Positions 19,841 to 29,549 are shown, counted from the stretch's first letter. The stretch is DNA of 64,000 nucleotides from JBDIAG01 sp963835085 (GCA_963835085.1 CAWIED010000004.1:142667-206666), one strand, 5' to 3'. A program made the numbers and translations. Notes: generated by a model from the letters alone, not told the origin.

Positions 19841-20284
19841 GTGCGCACGTACACCCCCAAGCCCGCCGACGTCGAGCGGCAGTGGCACGTAATCGACGCT
19901 ACCGACGTCGTGCTCGGTCGCCTCGCCACCCAGACGGCCACGCTGCTGCGCGGCAAGCACAAGGCGATTTTCGCGCCGCACGTCGACACCGGCGACTTCG
20001 TCATCATCGTCAACGCCGACAAGGTGGCCCTCACCGGCAGCAAGCGTGAGTCGAAGATCGCCTACCGGCACTCCGGTTACCCGGGCGGCCTCAAGGCCAT
20101 CGGCTACACCCAGCTCCTTGAGCAGAACCCTGAGAAGGCCGTCGAGAAGGCCATCCGGGGCATGCTGCCCAAGAACAGCCTCGGCCGTCAGATGCTGCGC
20201 AAGCTGAAGGTCTACTCCGGCCCGGAGCACCCGCACTCGGCCCAGAAGCCGCAGGCCTACCAGATCAGCCAGGTCGCGCAGTAA
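19841..20284 (+). CDS. rplM: 50S ribosomal protein uL13
   Basis: This 147-residue protein has exactly the usual L13 length when started at GTG 19841 (RTYTPKPADVERQWHVIDATDVVLGRLAT). An AAGG site lies nine bases upstream. ATG 19796 is in frame but would add 15 residues not found in the family. GMLPKNSLGRQMLRKLKVYSG is the L13 signature. It forms an operon with rpsI. Confidence 0.96.
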   Translation: MRTYTPKPADVERQWHVIDATDVVLGRLATQTATLLRGKHKAIFAPHVDTGDFVIIVNADKVALTGSKRESKIAYRHSGYPGGLKAIGYTQLLEQNPEKAVEKAIRGMLPKNSLGRQMLRKLKVYSGPEHPHSAQKPQAYQISQVAQ

Positions 20285-20339
20285 GCGCCGTCCGGGCCGC
20301 GAACCGCACGAGCCTTCCGCGAACAGCACAAGGAGAACA

Positions 20340-20840
20340 GTGACCCAGCCGAGCATCGAGGTTGACGAGGTCGTCGGCGACGACCTCGAAGATGCCCCCA
20401 GCAGCTATACCACCGCCACCGAGGGCCCCCGCAACAGCGGCTCCTCCATCACCGCCCCCGGTGCCGCGACCGGTCGTCGCAAGGAGGCCGTCGCTCGCGT
20501 CCGGCTGATTCCGGGCAGCGGCAACTGGACGATCAACGGCCGCACCCTGGAGAACTACTTCCCCAACAAGGTGCACCAGCAGCTCGTCAACGACCCGTTC
20601 CGGCTGCTCGAGCTCGAGGGTCGCTTCGACGTCATCGCGCGCATCGACGGTGGTGGCCCCTCGGGTCAGGCCGGCGCCCTGCGGCTCGGCGTGGCTCGTT
20701 CGCTTAACGGCATCGACATCGAGGCCAACCGCGCCGGCTTGAAGAAGGCCGGTTTCCTCACCCGTGACGCACGGGTCAAGGAGCGTAAGAAGGCCGGTCT
20801 CAAGAAGGCACGTAAGGCTCCGCAGTACAGCAAGCGCTGA
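20340..20840 (+). CDS. rpsI: 30S ribosomal protein uS9
   Basis: This 166-residue S9 has an acidic N-terminal extension of about 40 residues before the core ATGRRKEAVARVRLIPGSG. The C-terminus KKAGLKKARKAPQYSKR reaches the P-site tRNA. The GTG 20340 follows AAGGAG. The TTG/GTG-rich start and extended N-terminus are common in actinobacterial S9. Confidence 0.96.
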   Translation: MTQPSIEVDEVVGDDLEDAPSSYTTATEGPRNSGSSITAPGAATGRRKEAVARVRLIPGSGNWTINGRTLENYFPNKVHQQLVNDPFRLLELEGRFDVIARIDGGGPSGQAGALRLGVARSLNGIDIEANRAGLKKAGFLTRDARVKERKKAGLKKARKAPQYSKR

Positions 20841-20863
20841 GACTTGCCCGCTAGCAAAACCAT

Positions 20864-20893
20864 CGACCCCGGGTGCCCTGGCTCCCGGGGTCG
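20864..20893 (+). terminator. Hairpin between rpsI and glmM
   Basis: A perfect 10-bp stem (CGACCCCGGG with CCCGGGGTCG) and a ten-base loop lie 24 bases past rpsI and 24 bases before glmM. No T-run follows. It may be a partial terminator that lowers read-through into glmM. Confidence 0.6.
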
Positions 20894-20916
20894 CATTGCT
20901 GTTCAAGGAGGTACAG

Positions 20917-22266
20917 ATGGGCCGACTCTTCGGAACCGATGGTGTGCGTGGTTTGGCCAACGTCGACCTGACGGCCGAGCTCGCGCTTGACCTGGCGGTC
21001 GCCGCGGCACACGTCCTAGGCGAGAAGGGCACGTTCGCCGGGCACCGTCCCAGGGCGATCGTGGGCCGCGACCCGCGGGCATCGGGCGAGTTCCTCGGCG
21101 CCGCGGTCGTCGCCGGCCTCGCCAGTGCCGGGGTCGACGTGCTGGACGTGGGCGTGCTGCCCACCCCGGGGGTGGCCTATCTGGTAGATAGCACCGGGGC
21201 CGACCTCGGCGTCATGCTCTCGGCCTCGCACAACCCCATGCCCGACAACGGCATCAAGTTCTTCGCCGCAGGTGGGCACAAGCTCGACGACGAGATCGAG
21301 GACGCCATCGAGGCCCGGCTGCGCGAGCCGTGGAAGCGGCCCACCGGGGCAGGCGTCGGGCGCCTCATCACCGACGGCGAGTCGGCCAGGACCCGCTACG
21401 TGACGCACCTGGTGGACAGCATCGAGAACCGTCTCGACGGCCTGCGCGTAGTGGTCGATTGCGCCCACGGAGCGGCGAGTGACGTAGGCCCGGCGGCGCT
21501 GGCTGCGGCTGGTGCCGATGTCATCGTCATCAACGCCCGGCCCGATGGATTGAACATCAACGACGGAGTGGGCTCCACGCACCTCGAGCCCCTGCAGGCG
21601 GCGGTACGCGAACATGGCGCCCACGCGGGGGTGGCCTTCGACGGCGACGCCGACCGCTGCCTGGCCGTCGATGAGCTCGGCAACGTCGTCGACGGCGATC
21701 AGATCATGGGCGTGCTGGCCATGAGTCTGCGCGAGTGCGGCAAGCTGACCGGCGACACCCTCGTGCTCACCGTGATGTCGAACCTCGGGCTGCTGCGTGC
21801 CATGTCGGCCGTGGGCATCACCACCGTGGCCACCGCCGTAGGCGACCGCTACGTGCTGGAGGAGATGCGCCGCGGCGGCTACACCCTGGGCGGGGAGCAG
21901 TCGGGCCACGTGCTGCTCGCCGAGCACGCCACCACGGGCGACGGGGTGCTCACCAGCCTGCACCTGCTGGCGCGCCTGGCCCGAGCAGGGGAGTCGATGA
22001 GCGCCCTCGTGGCGGGCATCCCACGCTTCCCGCAGGTGCTCGTGAACGTCAAGGGCGTCGACAAGACCCGGGTCGAGACCGACGAAGAGCTGCAGGTCGC
22101 CGTACGGGCGGCCAGCGAGCGCCTGGGCACCCGAGGCCGGGTGCTGTTGCGCTCCTCCGGCACCGAACCGCTCGTGCGCGTCATGGTCGAGGCCACCGAG
22201 CAGACGGAGGCGGACGAGGTCGCGGCGGCGTTGGCCGCGGTCGTCCAGCAACGTCTGGCGCTCTGA
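20917..22266 (+). CDS. glmM: Phosphoglucosamine mutase
   Basis: This 449-residue enzyme turns glucosamine-6-phosphate into glucosamine-1-phosphate for peptidoglycan. The active-site serine is in MLSASHNPMPDNGIKFF (about residue 103), the metal loop is DGDADRCL, and the phosphate loop is RSSGTEPLVRVMVE. ATG 20917 follows AAGGAGG; in-frame codons upstream read through the hairpin and are not part of the protein. It works with GlmS encoded 1.8 kb downstream. Confidence 0.97.
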   Translation: MGRLFGTDGVRGLANVDLTAELALDLAVAAAHVLGEKGTFAGHRPRAIVGRDPRASGEFLGAAVVAGLASAGVDVLDVGVLPTPGVAYLVDSTGADLGVMLSASHNPMPDNGIKFFAAGGHKLDDEIEDAIEARLREPWKRPTGAGVGRLITDGESARTRYVTHLVDSIENRLDGLRVVVDCAHGAASDVGPAALAAAGADVIVINARPDGLNINDGVGSTHLEPLQAAVREHGAHAGVAFDGDADRCLAVDELGNVVDGDQIMGVLAMSLRECGKLTGDTLVLTVMSNLGLLRAMSAVGITTVATAVGDRYVLEEMRRGGYTLGGEQSGHVLLAEHATTGDGVLTSLHLLARLARAGESMSALVAGIPRFPQVLVNVKGVDKTRVETDEELQVAVRAASERLGTRGRVLLRSSGTEPLVRVMVEATEQTEADEVAAALAAVVQQRLAL

Positions 22267-22504
22267 TTCGGAAGTAGCTGCACGTGGGACCGATCTGACA
22301 CGTGAGACCCGGCATCGATTTTCCACCCTAGAGCGGGCAGCCCCGCCAGGGCCACCATGGCTCGGCGATCTACTCCAAGGTCTGCCAGTGCTTGGCGAGC
22401 GGCGGATTGGCTGGTTAGTGCTGGTCTTCGCCGCCGCCTGCGCCGGTCTTTGTACCAAATGGGCCGCGGTGAGCGCGCGGATCTGTTCGGGGTCAGGCCG
22501 GGTT

Positions 22505-22599
22505 GATGTCCGGAATCCGGCGCTAGTGTCAGCGATGAGGACCGGCCTGAGCACAGAACCCAGACGGCCGCACTCAAAGAGAGCCGGATTCCGGACATC
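22505..22599. repeat. Palindromic element, copy 2 (GATGTCCGGAATCCGGC ends)
   Basis: The 95-base unit begins GATGTCCGGAATCCGGC and ends with its exact reverse complement GCCGGATTCCGGACATC. The middle has CTGAGCACAGAACCCAG, nearly the same as in the copy at 19402-19495. Perfect 17-bp terminal inverts make it look like a small non-autonomous mobile or REP-type element. Confidence 0.85.
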
Positions 22600-22708
22600 C
22601 CAGCCCCGGAGCGCCGCCCGCGCACCCAGGCCGCCTCACCGCCCCGAATACGGCTGATCTTGCGGGCGAGCCGGGGGTCTCCCGGATTCGGCACAATCGC
22701 GCGTCCAT

Positions 22709-22773
22709 CTGTCACGTTCTGCGCCCAGCCGGGGCCAACGTGGTGGCATCCCGACGAGAAACGTCACAGTTCG
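22709..22773. repeat. 65-base element, copy 1 (CTGTCACGTT ... AACGTCACAG)
   Basis: It starts CTGTCACGTTCTGCGCCCA and ends CATCCCGACGAGAAACGTCACAGTTCG. The ends are near-perfect inverts. The same arrangement, also 65 bases, occurs at 53298-53362. A half-like CTGTCACGTTGG lies at about 19314. Confidence 0.85.
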
Positions 22774-22831
22774 ATGACCTAGCGGTGGACCTCGGCATCC
22801 GTACCTTCCTGCGCGCCCCAGCCGGGTAGTC

Positions 22832-22874
22832 GGTGCCAAGCGCTGCGCTGCCCGCAAAGACCACGTTTGGCACC
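22832..22874. repeat. TGCCAA ... TTGGCA inverted unit
   Basis: GGTGCCAAGCG at 22832 pairs with GTTTGGCACC ending at 22874. It resembles the three units at 6221-6419 in its ends and length, but the centre differs. Confidence 0.55.
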
Positions 22875-22986
22875 ATCCGTCGGGCGTCGTCGACTGCTGT
22901 CGCCAGCGCAGGATGCGGTGGCCCGGCTCGCAGGGTGCGAAATGCCGTGGAAGGCTTGCGCGAGCGCTGCGTTGGGACGGGTGCGC

Positions 22987-23937
22987 TCAGATCTTGCGTA
23001 GCCGTACCCGCTCGACCGTGTGGTCCGCGCCCTTGAACAGCACCAGCCGCGCCCGCTCGCGGCTGGGGCGAATGTTCTGTGCCAGGTTGGGCTCGTTGAT
23101 GTCGCGCCAGATCTGCTCGGCCCGTTCGCGGGCCTGCGTGTCGGTGAGCGTGGCGTAGCGGTGGAAGTACGACTCGGGGTTGGCGAAGGCCGTGGCGCGT
23201 AGCCGCAAGAACCGTGAGATATACCACTGCCGCACCAGGGCCTTGGGCGCGTGCACATACAGCGAGAAGTCGAAGTAGTCGCTCACCGTCGCTCCCGCCG
23301 CCTTGTTCCTGCCCCGACGAGCAGGCTGCAACACGTTGAGCCCCTCGACGATCAGCACGTCGGGCCTGCGCACCACCACCTCGGCGCCGGGGACTATGTC
23401 GTAGGTGAGGTGGGAGTACACCGGTGCGCGTACCTCCTCGGCCCCGGACTTGACGTCGCTAACGAAGCGCAGCAGTGCCTTGCGATCGTACGACTCCGGA
23501 AAACCCTTGCGGCTCATGATTCCCCGGGCCGCCAGCTCGGCGTTGGGCAATAGGAACCCGTCGGTGGTGACAAGCTCGACCCGCGGCGTATCGGGCCAGC
23601 GGGCCAGCAGCTCTCGCAGCAGCCGGGCCGTTGTCGACTTGCCCACGGCCACCGAGCCCGCCACGCCGATGACGAATGGAGTGCGTTCGGGTGCCTCACC
23701 GAGGAAGCGCGAGGTGGCGGTGTGCAGTTGGTGGGCACCGGCGACGTGCAGGTTGAGCAGCCGTGACAGCGGTAGATACACCTGCTCGACCTCGCGCAGG
23801 TCGACCCGGTCACCCAAGCCTCGCAATCGCTGTACGTCGGTCTCGGTCAACGGCAGCGGGGTGGCGGCCGACAGCGCGCTCCAGGCCGCCCGGTCGAGGT
23901 CGACGAACGGGCTGACGGTCGAGGTGGTGGAGCTCAC
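22987..23937 (-). CDS. coaA: Pantothenate kinase, type I
   Basis: This 316-residue enzyme phosphorylates pantothenate, the first step to coenzyme A. The Walker A is GVAGSVAVGKSTTARLL (about residue 95-111); VTTDGFLLPN, ARGIMSRKGFPESYD and VIVEGLNVLQ follow. I chose GTG at 23935-23937 (VSSTTSTVSPFVDLDRAAW), which gives the usual length; the frame is open further upstream. It lies between glmM and glmS in reverse orientation, an order shared by many actinobacteria. Confidence 0.95.
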   Translation of the reverse strand: MSSTTSTVSPFVDLDRAAWSALSAATPLPLTETDVQRLRGLGDRVDLREVEQVYLPLSRLLNLHVAGAHQLHTATSRFLGEAPERTPFVIGVAGSVAVGKSTTARLLRELLARWPDTPRVELVTTDGFLLPNAELAARGIMSRKGFPESYDRKALLRFVSDVKSGAEEVRAPVYSHLTYDIVPGAEVVVRRPDVLIVEGLNVLQPARRGRNKAAGATVSDYFDFSLYVHAPKALVRQWYISRFLRLRATAFANPESYFHRYATLTDTQARERAEQIWRDINEPNLAQNIRPSRERARLVLFKGADHTVERVRLRKI

Positions 23938-24096
23938 GGGGCGCCATTGTGCCCGTCGGGGCTCCGGTCTGCGGCCTCGAGGCTGTCTCGACGCGCTGCG
24001 TGCCCTCCAGACCTGCTGCCCAGTGATGTGAGATCTGGTGCACAGGAATTCCGTAACGCACAGTGTCAGCCGGTGACACCCCTTACGCTTGTGCCC

Positions 24097-25977
24097 ATGT
24101 GCGGCATCGTCGGTTACGTAGGTACAGCAGGTCTGGGCGCTTCGGCTGAGCATGACGGCGCGCTTGATGTGGTCTTGGAGGGCTTGGGTCGGTTGGAGTA
24201 CCGCGGCTACGACTCCGCGGGCGTCGCCCTGGTGGGCATCGACGGCACTCTGGCCACCCGCAAGAAGGCCGGCAAGCTCACCAACTTGCGCACGTCGATC
24301 CGCGAAGACCCGATGCCCGACTCGCTGACCGGCATCGGCCACACCCGGTGGGCCACCCACGGCGGCCCAACCGACGAGAACGCCCACCCGCACCTGGGTG
24401 GCAAAGACGGCAAGCTGGCGCTGATCCACAACGGCATCATCGAGAACTTCGCCGCACTCAAGGCCGAGCTCACAGCCGAGGGTGTGGAGTTCACGTCCGA
24501 GACCGACACCGAGATCGCCGCGCACCTCGTCGCGCAGGCCTACGACGCGAAGGGCGACCTCACCGAGGCGCTGCGCCAGGTCTGTCTGCGGCTGGAGGGC
24601 GCGTTCACCCTGCTCGTCGTGCACGCTGATAGCCCGGGCGTGGTCGTCGGCGCCCGGCGCAACTCACCCCTGGTAGTGGGCCTCGGCGAGGGCGAGAACT
24701 TTCTCGGCTCCGACGTAGCCGCGTTCATCGCGCACACCCGCGAGGCGGTCGAGCTGGGGCAGGACCAGATCGTCACGATCACCCCTGACAGCCACACCGT
24801 CATCGGCTTCGACGGCGAGCCGGCGCAGGGCAAGCCGTTCACGGTCACCTGGGACCTGACGGCCGCCGAGAAGGGCGGCTTCCGTTCGTTCATGGCCAAG
24901 GAGATCGACGATCAGCCCAAGGCGATCGCCGACACGCTGCTGGGGCGCACCGACCTCGAGGGCAACCTGGTGCTCGATGAGTTGCACATCGACCCCGAAC
25001 AGCTGAGCAAGGTGCAGCGCATCGTCATGGTGGCCTGCGGCACGGCGTACTACTCGGCCCTGGTCGCCAAGTACGCGCTGGAGGAGTGGACCCGGCTGCC
25101 CGTGGAGGTCGAGCTTGCCCACGAATGGCGCTACCGCAACCCGGTGGTCGACGAGCGCACGCTCGTGATCTCGGAGTCGCAGTCGGGCGAGACGATGGAC
25201 ACCGTCATGGCGGTCAGGTACGCCCGCGAGCGCGGCGCCACCACCATTGCCATCTGCAACACGCACGGCTCCTCGATCCCGCGCGAGTCGGACGCCTCGA
25301 TCTACACCCATGCCGGCCCTGAGATCGCGGTGGCGTCCACCAAGGCCTTCAACGCCCAGATCGTGGCCGCCTACCTGCTCGGTCTCTACCTGGCCCAAGA
25401 GCGTGGCACGCTGCCCCGTGAGACGATCCAGCGCATTCTCGGCGAGCTCAACGAGATGCCCGACAAGATCCAGTCCGTCCTCGACGGCCTCGATCACATC
25501 CGCGAGATCGCCCGGTGGATGGCCGACACCCGTTCGGTGCTGTTCCTGGGTCGGCACGTCGGCTACCCGGTGGCACTGGAGGGCGCGCTGAAGCTCAAGG
25601 AGATCGCCTACATCCACGCCGAGGGCTTCGCCGCCGGCGAGCTCAAGCACGGCCCGATCGCGCTCATCGAGCCAGGTCAGCCGGTATTCGTGGTGGTGCC
25701 CTCGCGGCGCGGTGACACCACCCTGCACGGCAAGGTCGTCTCGAACATCCAGGAAGTGCGTGCCCGTGGCGCCAACACCCTGGTAATCGCCGAGGAGGGT
25801 GACGAAGAGGTCATGCCCTACGCCAGCGAGATCGTGCGGGTGCCGCAGTGCTCGGAATTCCTCGCTCCGCTGCTCACCTCGGTACCGCTGCAGGCCTTCG
25901 CCGAGGAACTGGCCACTGCCAAGGGCTACGACGTCGACCAGCCGCGGAACCTCGCCAAGTCGGTCACGGTCGAATAA
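24097..25977 (+). CDS. glmS: Glutamine-fructose-6-phosphate aminotransferase (isomerizing)
   Basis: This 626-residue enzyme makes glucosamine-6-phosphate from fructose-6-phosphate and glutamine. Cys2 (MCGIVGYVG) is the glutaminase nucleophile, so ATG 24097 is certain. The glutaminase domain runs to about residue 240, with two SIS sugar domains after it (ESQSGETMDT, SEFLAPLLTSVPLQAFAEELA). There is no ribosome site; a -10-like TACGCT at 24084-24089 would start RNA near the ATG, so the mRNA may be leaderless. No glmS ribozyme is seen. Confidence 0.96.
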   Translation: MCGIVGYVGTAGLGASAEHDGALDVVLEGLGRLEYRGYDSAGVALVGIDGTLATRKKAGKLTNLRTSIREDPMPDSLTGIGHTRWATHGGPTDENAHPHLGGKDGKLALIHNGIIENFAALKAELTAEGVEFTSETDTEIAAHLVAQAYDAKGDLTEALRQVCLRLEGAFTLLVVHADSPGVVVGARRNSPLVVGLGEGENFLGSDVAAFIAHTREAVELGQDQIVTITPDSHTVIGFDGEPAQGKPFTVTWDLTAAEKGGFRSFMAKEIDDQPKAIADTLLGRTDLEGNLVLDELHIDPEQLSKVQRIVMVACGTAYYSALVAKYALEEWTRLPVEVELAHEWRYRNPVVDERTLVISESQSGETMDTVMAVRYARERGATTIAICNTHGSSIPRESDASIYTHAGPEIAVASTKAFNAQIVAAYLLGLYLAQERGTLPRETIQRILGELNEMPDKIQSVLDGLDHIREIARWMADTRSVLFLGRHVGYPVALEGALKLKEIAYIHAEGFAAGELKHGPIALIEPGQPVFVVVPSRRGDTTLHGKVVSNIQEVRARGANTLVIAEEGDEEVMPYASEIVRVPQCSEFLAPLLTSVPLQAFAEELATAKGYDVDQPRNLAKSVTVE

Positions 25978-26049
25978 GCGGCCGAGATCGGACGGGGCTC
26001 GGCGTGGCACCGGTGATGCCAGCGGGCGCTCGATGAGTGCGGGCCCCCG

Positions 26050-26421
26050 ATGATCGTCGGGGTAGGCATCGACGTCGTCGACGTCGCACGATTCGGCGCC
26101 TTGCTGCAGCGGGTGCCCCGGCTGGCAGAACGGGTGTTCACCGAGGTCGAGCAGGGCCTCGCCCCGGCCAGCCTGGCGGCCAGGTTCGCCGCCAAGGAGG
26201 CCGTGGCCAAGGCCCTGGGCGCCCCGGTGGGTCTGCGTTGGCTCGACGCCTCCGTGCACCGACTGCCCACGGGGCAGCCCGTGCTGCAGGTGCAGGGCAC
26301 GGTGGCCGCCCGGGCAACCGAGCTGGGCGTGAGTCGCTTCCACCTCTCCTTGAGTCACGACGCCGGCATCGCCTCGGCCGTGGTCATCGCCGAGCGCGAC
26401 GAAGGCGGCGTGACCACCTGA
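26050..26421 (+). CDS. acpS: Holo-[acyl-carrier-protein] synthase
   Basis: This 123-residue enzyme moves the phosphopantetheine arm of CoA onto acyl carrier protein. IVGVGIDVVDVARF holds the metal-binding Asp near residue 8, and LAARFAAKEAVAKALG holds the conserved Glu/Lys. SLSHDAGIASAVVIAE closes the fold. A serine hydroxyl-donor ACP is not in this window. It ends 44 bases from the convergent mannosidase gene. Confidence 0.93.
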   Translation: MIVGVGIDVVDVARFGALLQRVPRLAERVFTEVEQGLAPASLAARFAAKEAVAKALGAPVGLRWLDASVHRLPTGQPVLQVQGTVAARATELGVSRFHLSLSHDAGIASAVVIAERDEGGVTT

Positions 26422-26465
26422 GCAGGTCTGCGAGGCTGGCAAGGCGGAGGTGGTCCCGGGGGCCC

Positions 26466-29400
26466 TCACCCCGTAGGTGTCAATCGCAGGGTCACCAGCT
26501 GAAAAGGCTTGAGCGCCAACTCGATCGGCATCGCAGCCGGGTCGCTGCCTGGCAGCAGCGCGCGCCGGCCGTCCAGCACTGCGGAGTCCTCCTCCAGCAG
26601 GTCGGTCTCCACAACCGCTGCGACCTCGAACGCCGGGCGAAGGCTCACTCGTCGTCGTCCGCCCAGCGACTCGTAGAGTCGGACGATCACGTCGCCGCTG
26701 CCGTCCTCGGCCAGCTTGACCGCCTCGATCACCGCCCCGGGATCGTCCACCGTCACGAACGGCGCGCCGGCACCGGTACCGGCCGCCGCCGGTTGCGCCA
26801 CCAACGGCAGGTTCACCGCGTAGCCGTGCCGGATGGTCTCGGCCACGTCGGCGCCGGGCACGATGCCGAAGCGCAGCACATGGCTGCCTGCGTCGGCGTG
26901 CGGATCGGGAAACTGCGGTGAGCGCAGCAACGTCAAACGCAGCATCGTGACGTTCTCGCCGGAGTCCGTCACGGTCCGGCGCACCGAATGCCCGTACGTC
27001 GACTCATTGACAACGCCTACGCCCCAACCGGTCTCACCCACATGCAGCCAGCGGTGCGCCACCATCTCGAAGCGCGCTGCCTCCCAGGAGGTGTTCTCGT
27101 GAGTGGGCCGGCGCAGGTGCCCGTACTGGATCTCCGCCGTGCTCTCGTGTGCCAGCACCGACACCGGCAGGTACGCCGCCAGCGCACGGTCGCGCTCGCG
27201 CCAGTCGACGTGCACCTCGACGTCGATGCGCGGGCTGTCAGCCGTGATCGTCAGGCGTTGCACAATGGCTGAGGAGCCCACCGTCGCCGTGGTCTCCAAG
27301 CTCACCCGCAACGGGCCCTCGTCCACCACCGAGACCCCCTCGGCCACGGGTGAGCACCAGCGCAGCGCATGCGCCTTGTCCAGATCCCAGGCGTCCCATT
27401 TCAACGGCACGTCCTGGTGTAGTCGCAACTCAGCGCCCGGCAGCCCGGCGGGTAGCACCTGACGGTCGCCGTGCCGGTGATCGACGATGCTCGACAGCGT
27501 GCCACCCGCGTCCACGCTCAGGCTCACCAGTCCGTTCGACAAGGTGACGCCCGAGCCCTCGCGGCTCAGCGTGCAGGGGTGCTCGGCCTCGACCTCGACC
27601 GCAGCTCCCGACGATAGCGCCGGTGCCGCGACGAGGGTAGGGGTGCCGGAGACGGTGATCAGCTCGCGGCGAGCGAACGGACCGGCATTGAGCACGCCGC
27701 CCCCGAGCAGTCGTAAGCCCTCGGCGATCAAGGCGTCCAACTTCTCGCCCAGGCGCGCATAGTCGGCATTGGCCTCGGCGTGCACCCACGCGATGGAGCT
27801 TCCCGGCAGGATGTCGTGGAACTGCAGTAGCAGCACCCGCTCCCAGATCTCGGCCAGCTCGGCACCGGGCCATTCGGCCAGGCCGCGCACCACGGCCATG
27901 GTCCAGACCAGCTCCGCCTGGCGCAGCAGTGCCTCGCACCGTCGGTTACCGGCCTTCATGCCGCGTTGACTCGTCAACGTGCCGCGGTGCAGCTCCAGGT
28001 ACAGCTCACCCGTCCAGGTCGGTGCTGCCGCGCCGTACTCCTCACGCAATCCGGAGAAGAAGCCGGCAGCCGTTCCGAGCTGCACCTGGGGTGAGCCGTC
28101 GAGATCCGCCAGCCGGCGCGCCCGCTCGAGCATCTCGCGCTCAGGCCCGCCGCCTCCGTCGCCGAAACCGAACGGCACCAAGGATTTCCGCGACCTGGCC
28201 TTGTCGAGGAACTGTCGCGACGAGCGGTGCACATCCGCACCGCCAAGGTCGGCGTTGTAGGTGTCGGCCGGCGGGAAGTGCGTGAGGATCCGGGTGCCGT
28301 CGATGCCCTCCCACCAGAACGTGTGGTGCGGGAAGGTGTTCGTGTCGTTCCACGAGATCTTCTGGGTCAGAAACCACTGCGCCCTGCCGAGGGTGGCGAT
28401 CTGCGGGTACGAACCGCTGTAGCCGAACGAGTCGGGCAACCACATTCCCGAACAGACCTTGCCGAACTCGGCGCGAAAGAACCGCTGGCCGTAGAGCAGC
28501 TGTCGAGCCAGCGATTCGCCGCTGGGAATCACCCCGTCCGGCTCCACCCACATGCCGCCCACCGGTTCCCACGATCCCTCCTGGGCTGCCGCCACGATGC
28601 GCTCCCACACCTGGGGCACCTCATCGCGGATCCAGCGGTACTGCTGCGCCGACGAACACGCGAACACCAGCTCCGGGTAGTACTCCGCCAACGCGGTCAC
28701 GTTGGCGAAGGTGCGGGCGCACTTGCGCCGGGTCTCGCGCACCGGCCACAGCCACGCCGAGTCGATGTGGGCGTGCGCCACCGCGGTGAGCTGCTGGGCG
28801 CTGGCTCGTGCGGGTGCCGAAAGGGCTGGAGCGAGAACGGCTCTCGCGGCGAAGGCGGAACCCGGCAGGTCGCGCACATCGATGGTGACCAAGGCGTCCC
28901 CCACGGCGGCCAGTACCTGTGCCCGCCGGGCATCGTCGGCCGGCAACTCCTGCGCCAGATCGAGCAGCACGTCGAGATCCATGGCCAGCGCGAACACCTC
29001 AGGGCCGAAGACGCAGAGCTCGACCGCGCCCAACCGGTAGAGCGGGTCCGATCCTGCGGTGGCCGGGTCGCCCAACGGGGTCGGACGAAAGCTCCCGTCC
29101 AGCACGGTGGGGTTGGCTGCCGCTTCCAGGTGCAGCTGGATGCTCTCGCCGCCGGCGGCCGACTCGCTCACCCGATACCACCGGTTGCATGGGTGCACGC
29201 CCTTGAGGGGCACCCCATGTACGTCGTACAGCATGCCCTCGGCGGAGAACCCGGGCTGACTCGTGCCGAACCCGAGATCGATCACCACCTCGACGATCCG
29301 TCCGGCGTACTCGGCCGGCACCGTCCCCGAGAGCTCGAACCACCACGTGGACCACGGTCTTCCCCAAGGCGTTCCCGGCGAGATCGGTTCATGGGCAGCG

Positions 29401-29549
29401 GCCATCCCGGTCGCCACCGGCACCGGCTCGCCGGGCGCCTGCCAGGCCGTGACGGCCAGTGGCATGCGCATCGGATAAACGGCCGGCTGCACATGGTCGG
29501 CCAACATGCGGCGGCCTCGGGCTAGGGTCTGCGCGCTGTCATCGAACAC
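26466..29549 (-). CDS. Alpha-mannosidase, GH38 family
   Basis: This 1027-residue cytoplasmic glycosidase would release mannose from alpha-mannosides. It has an N-terminal beta domain, then AHAHIDSAWLWPVRET (zinc ligands, about residue 258), GMWLPDSFGYSGSYPQI with the nucleophile Asp (about 370), and a long C-terminal beta region. The length is normal for bacterial GH38. There is no signal peptide. A VOC-family gene lies 47 bases upstream on the same strand and may share its transcript. Confidence 0.93.
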   Translation of the reverse strand: MFDDSAQTLARGRRMLADHVQPAVYPMRMPLAVTAWQAPGEPVPVATGMAAAHEPISPGTPWGRPWSTWWFELSGTVPAEYAGRIVEVVIDLGFGTSQPGFSAEGMLYDVHGVPLKGVHPCNRWYRVSESAAGGESIQLHLEAAANPTVLDGSFRPTPLGDPATAGSDPLYRLGAVELCVFGPEVFALAMDLDVLLDLAQELPADDARRAQVLAAVGDALVTIDVRDLPGSAFAARAVLAPALSAPARASAQQLTAVAHAHIDSAWLWPVRETRRKCARTFANVTALAEYYPELVFACSSAQQYRWIRDEVPQVWERIVAAAQEGSWEPVGGMWVEPDGVIPSGESLARQLLYGQRFFRAEFGKVCSGMWLPDSFGYSGSYPQIATLGRAQWFLTQKISWNDTNTFPHHTFWWEGIDGTRILTHFPPADTYNADLGGADVHRSSRQFLDKARSRKSLVPFGFGDGGGGPEREMLERARRLADLDGSPQVQLGTAAGFFSGLREEYGAAAPTWTGELYLELHRGTLTSQRGMKAGNRRCEALLRQAELVWTMAVVRGLAEWPGAELAEIWERVLLLQFHDILPGSSIAWVHAEANADYARLGEKLDALIAEGLRLLGGGVLNAGPFARRELITVSGTPTLVAAPALSSGAAVEVEAEHPCTLSREGSGVTLSNGLVSLSVDAGGTLSSIVDHRHGDRQVLPAGLPGAELRLHQDVPLKWDAWDLDKAHALRWCSPVAEGVSVVDEGPLRVSLETTATVGSSAIVQRLTITADSPRIDVEVHVDWRERDRALAAYLPVSVLAHESTAEIQYGHLRRPTHENTSWEAARFEMVAHRWLHVGETGWGVGVVNESTYGHSVRRTVTDSGENVTMLRLTLLRSPQFPDPHADAGSHVLRFGIVPGADVAETIRHGYAVNLPLVAQPAAAGTGAGAPFVTVDDPGAVIEAVKLAEDGSGDVIVRLYESLGGRRRVSLRPAFEVAAVVETDLLEEDSAVLDGRRALLPGSDPAAMPIELALKPFQLVTLRLTPTG

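Larger units (their letters stand above)
22267..22986. other. 720-base gap rich in repeat elements
   Basis: No gene was found between glmM and coaA. The gap holds three different palindromic elements (22505-22599, 22709-22773, 22832-22874), each with a relative elsewhere in the window. The remaining bases show no strong signal. Confidence 0.6.

Noticed and set aside
24061..24096. glmS ribozyme or riboswitch
   Set aside because: The gap is too short, and no glmS ribozyme core could be seen.
24664..26469. 601-codon minus-strand frame over glmS
   Set aside because: It is antisense to the well-supported glmS and acpS genes.
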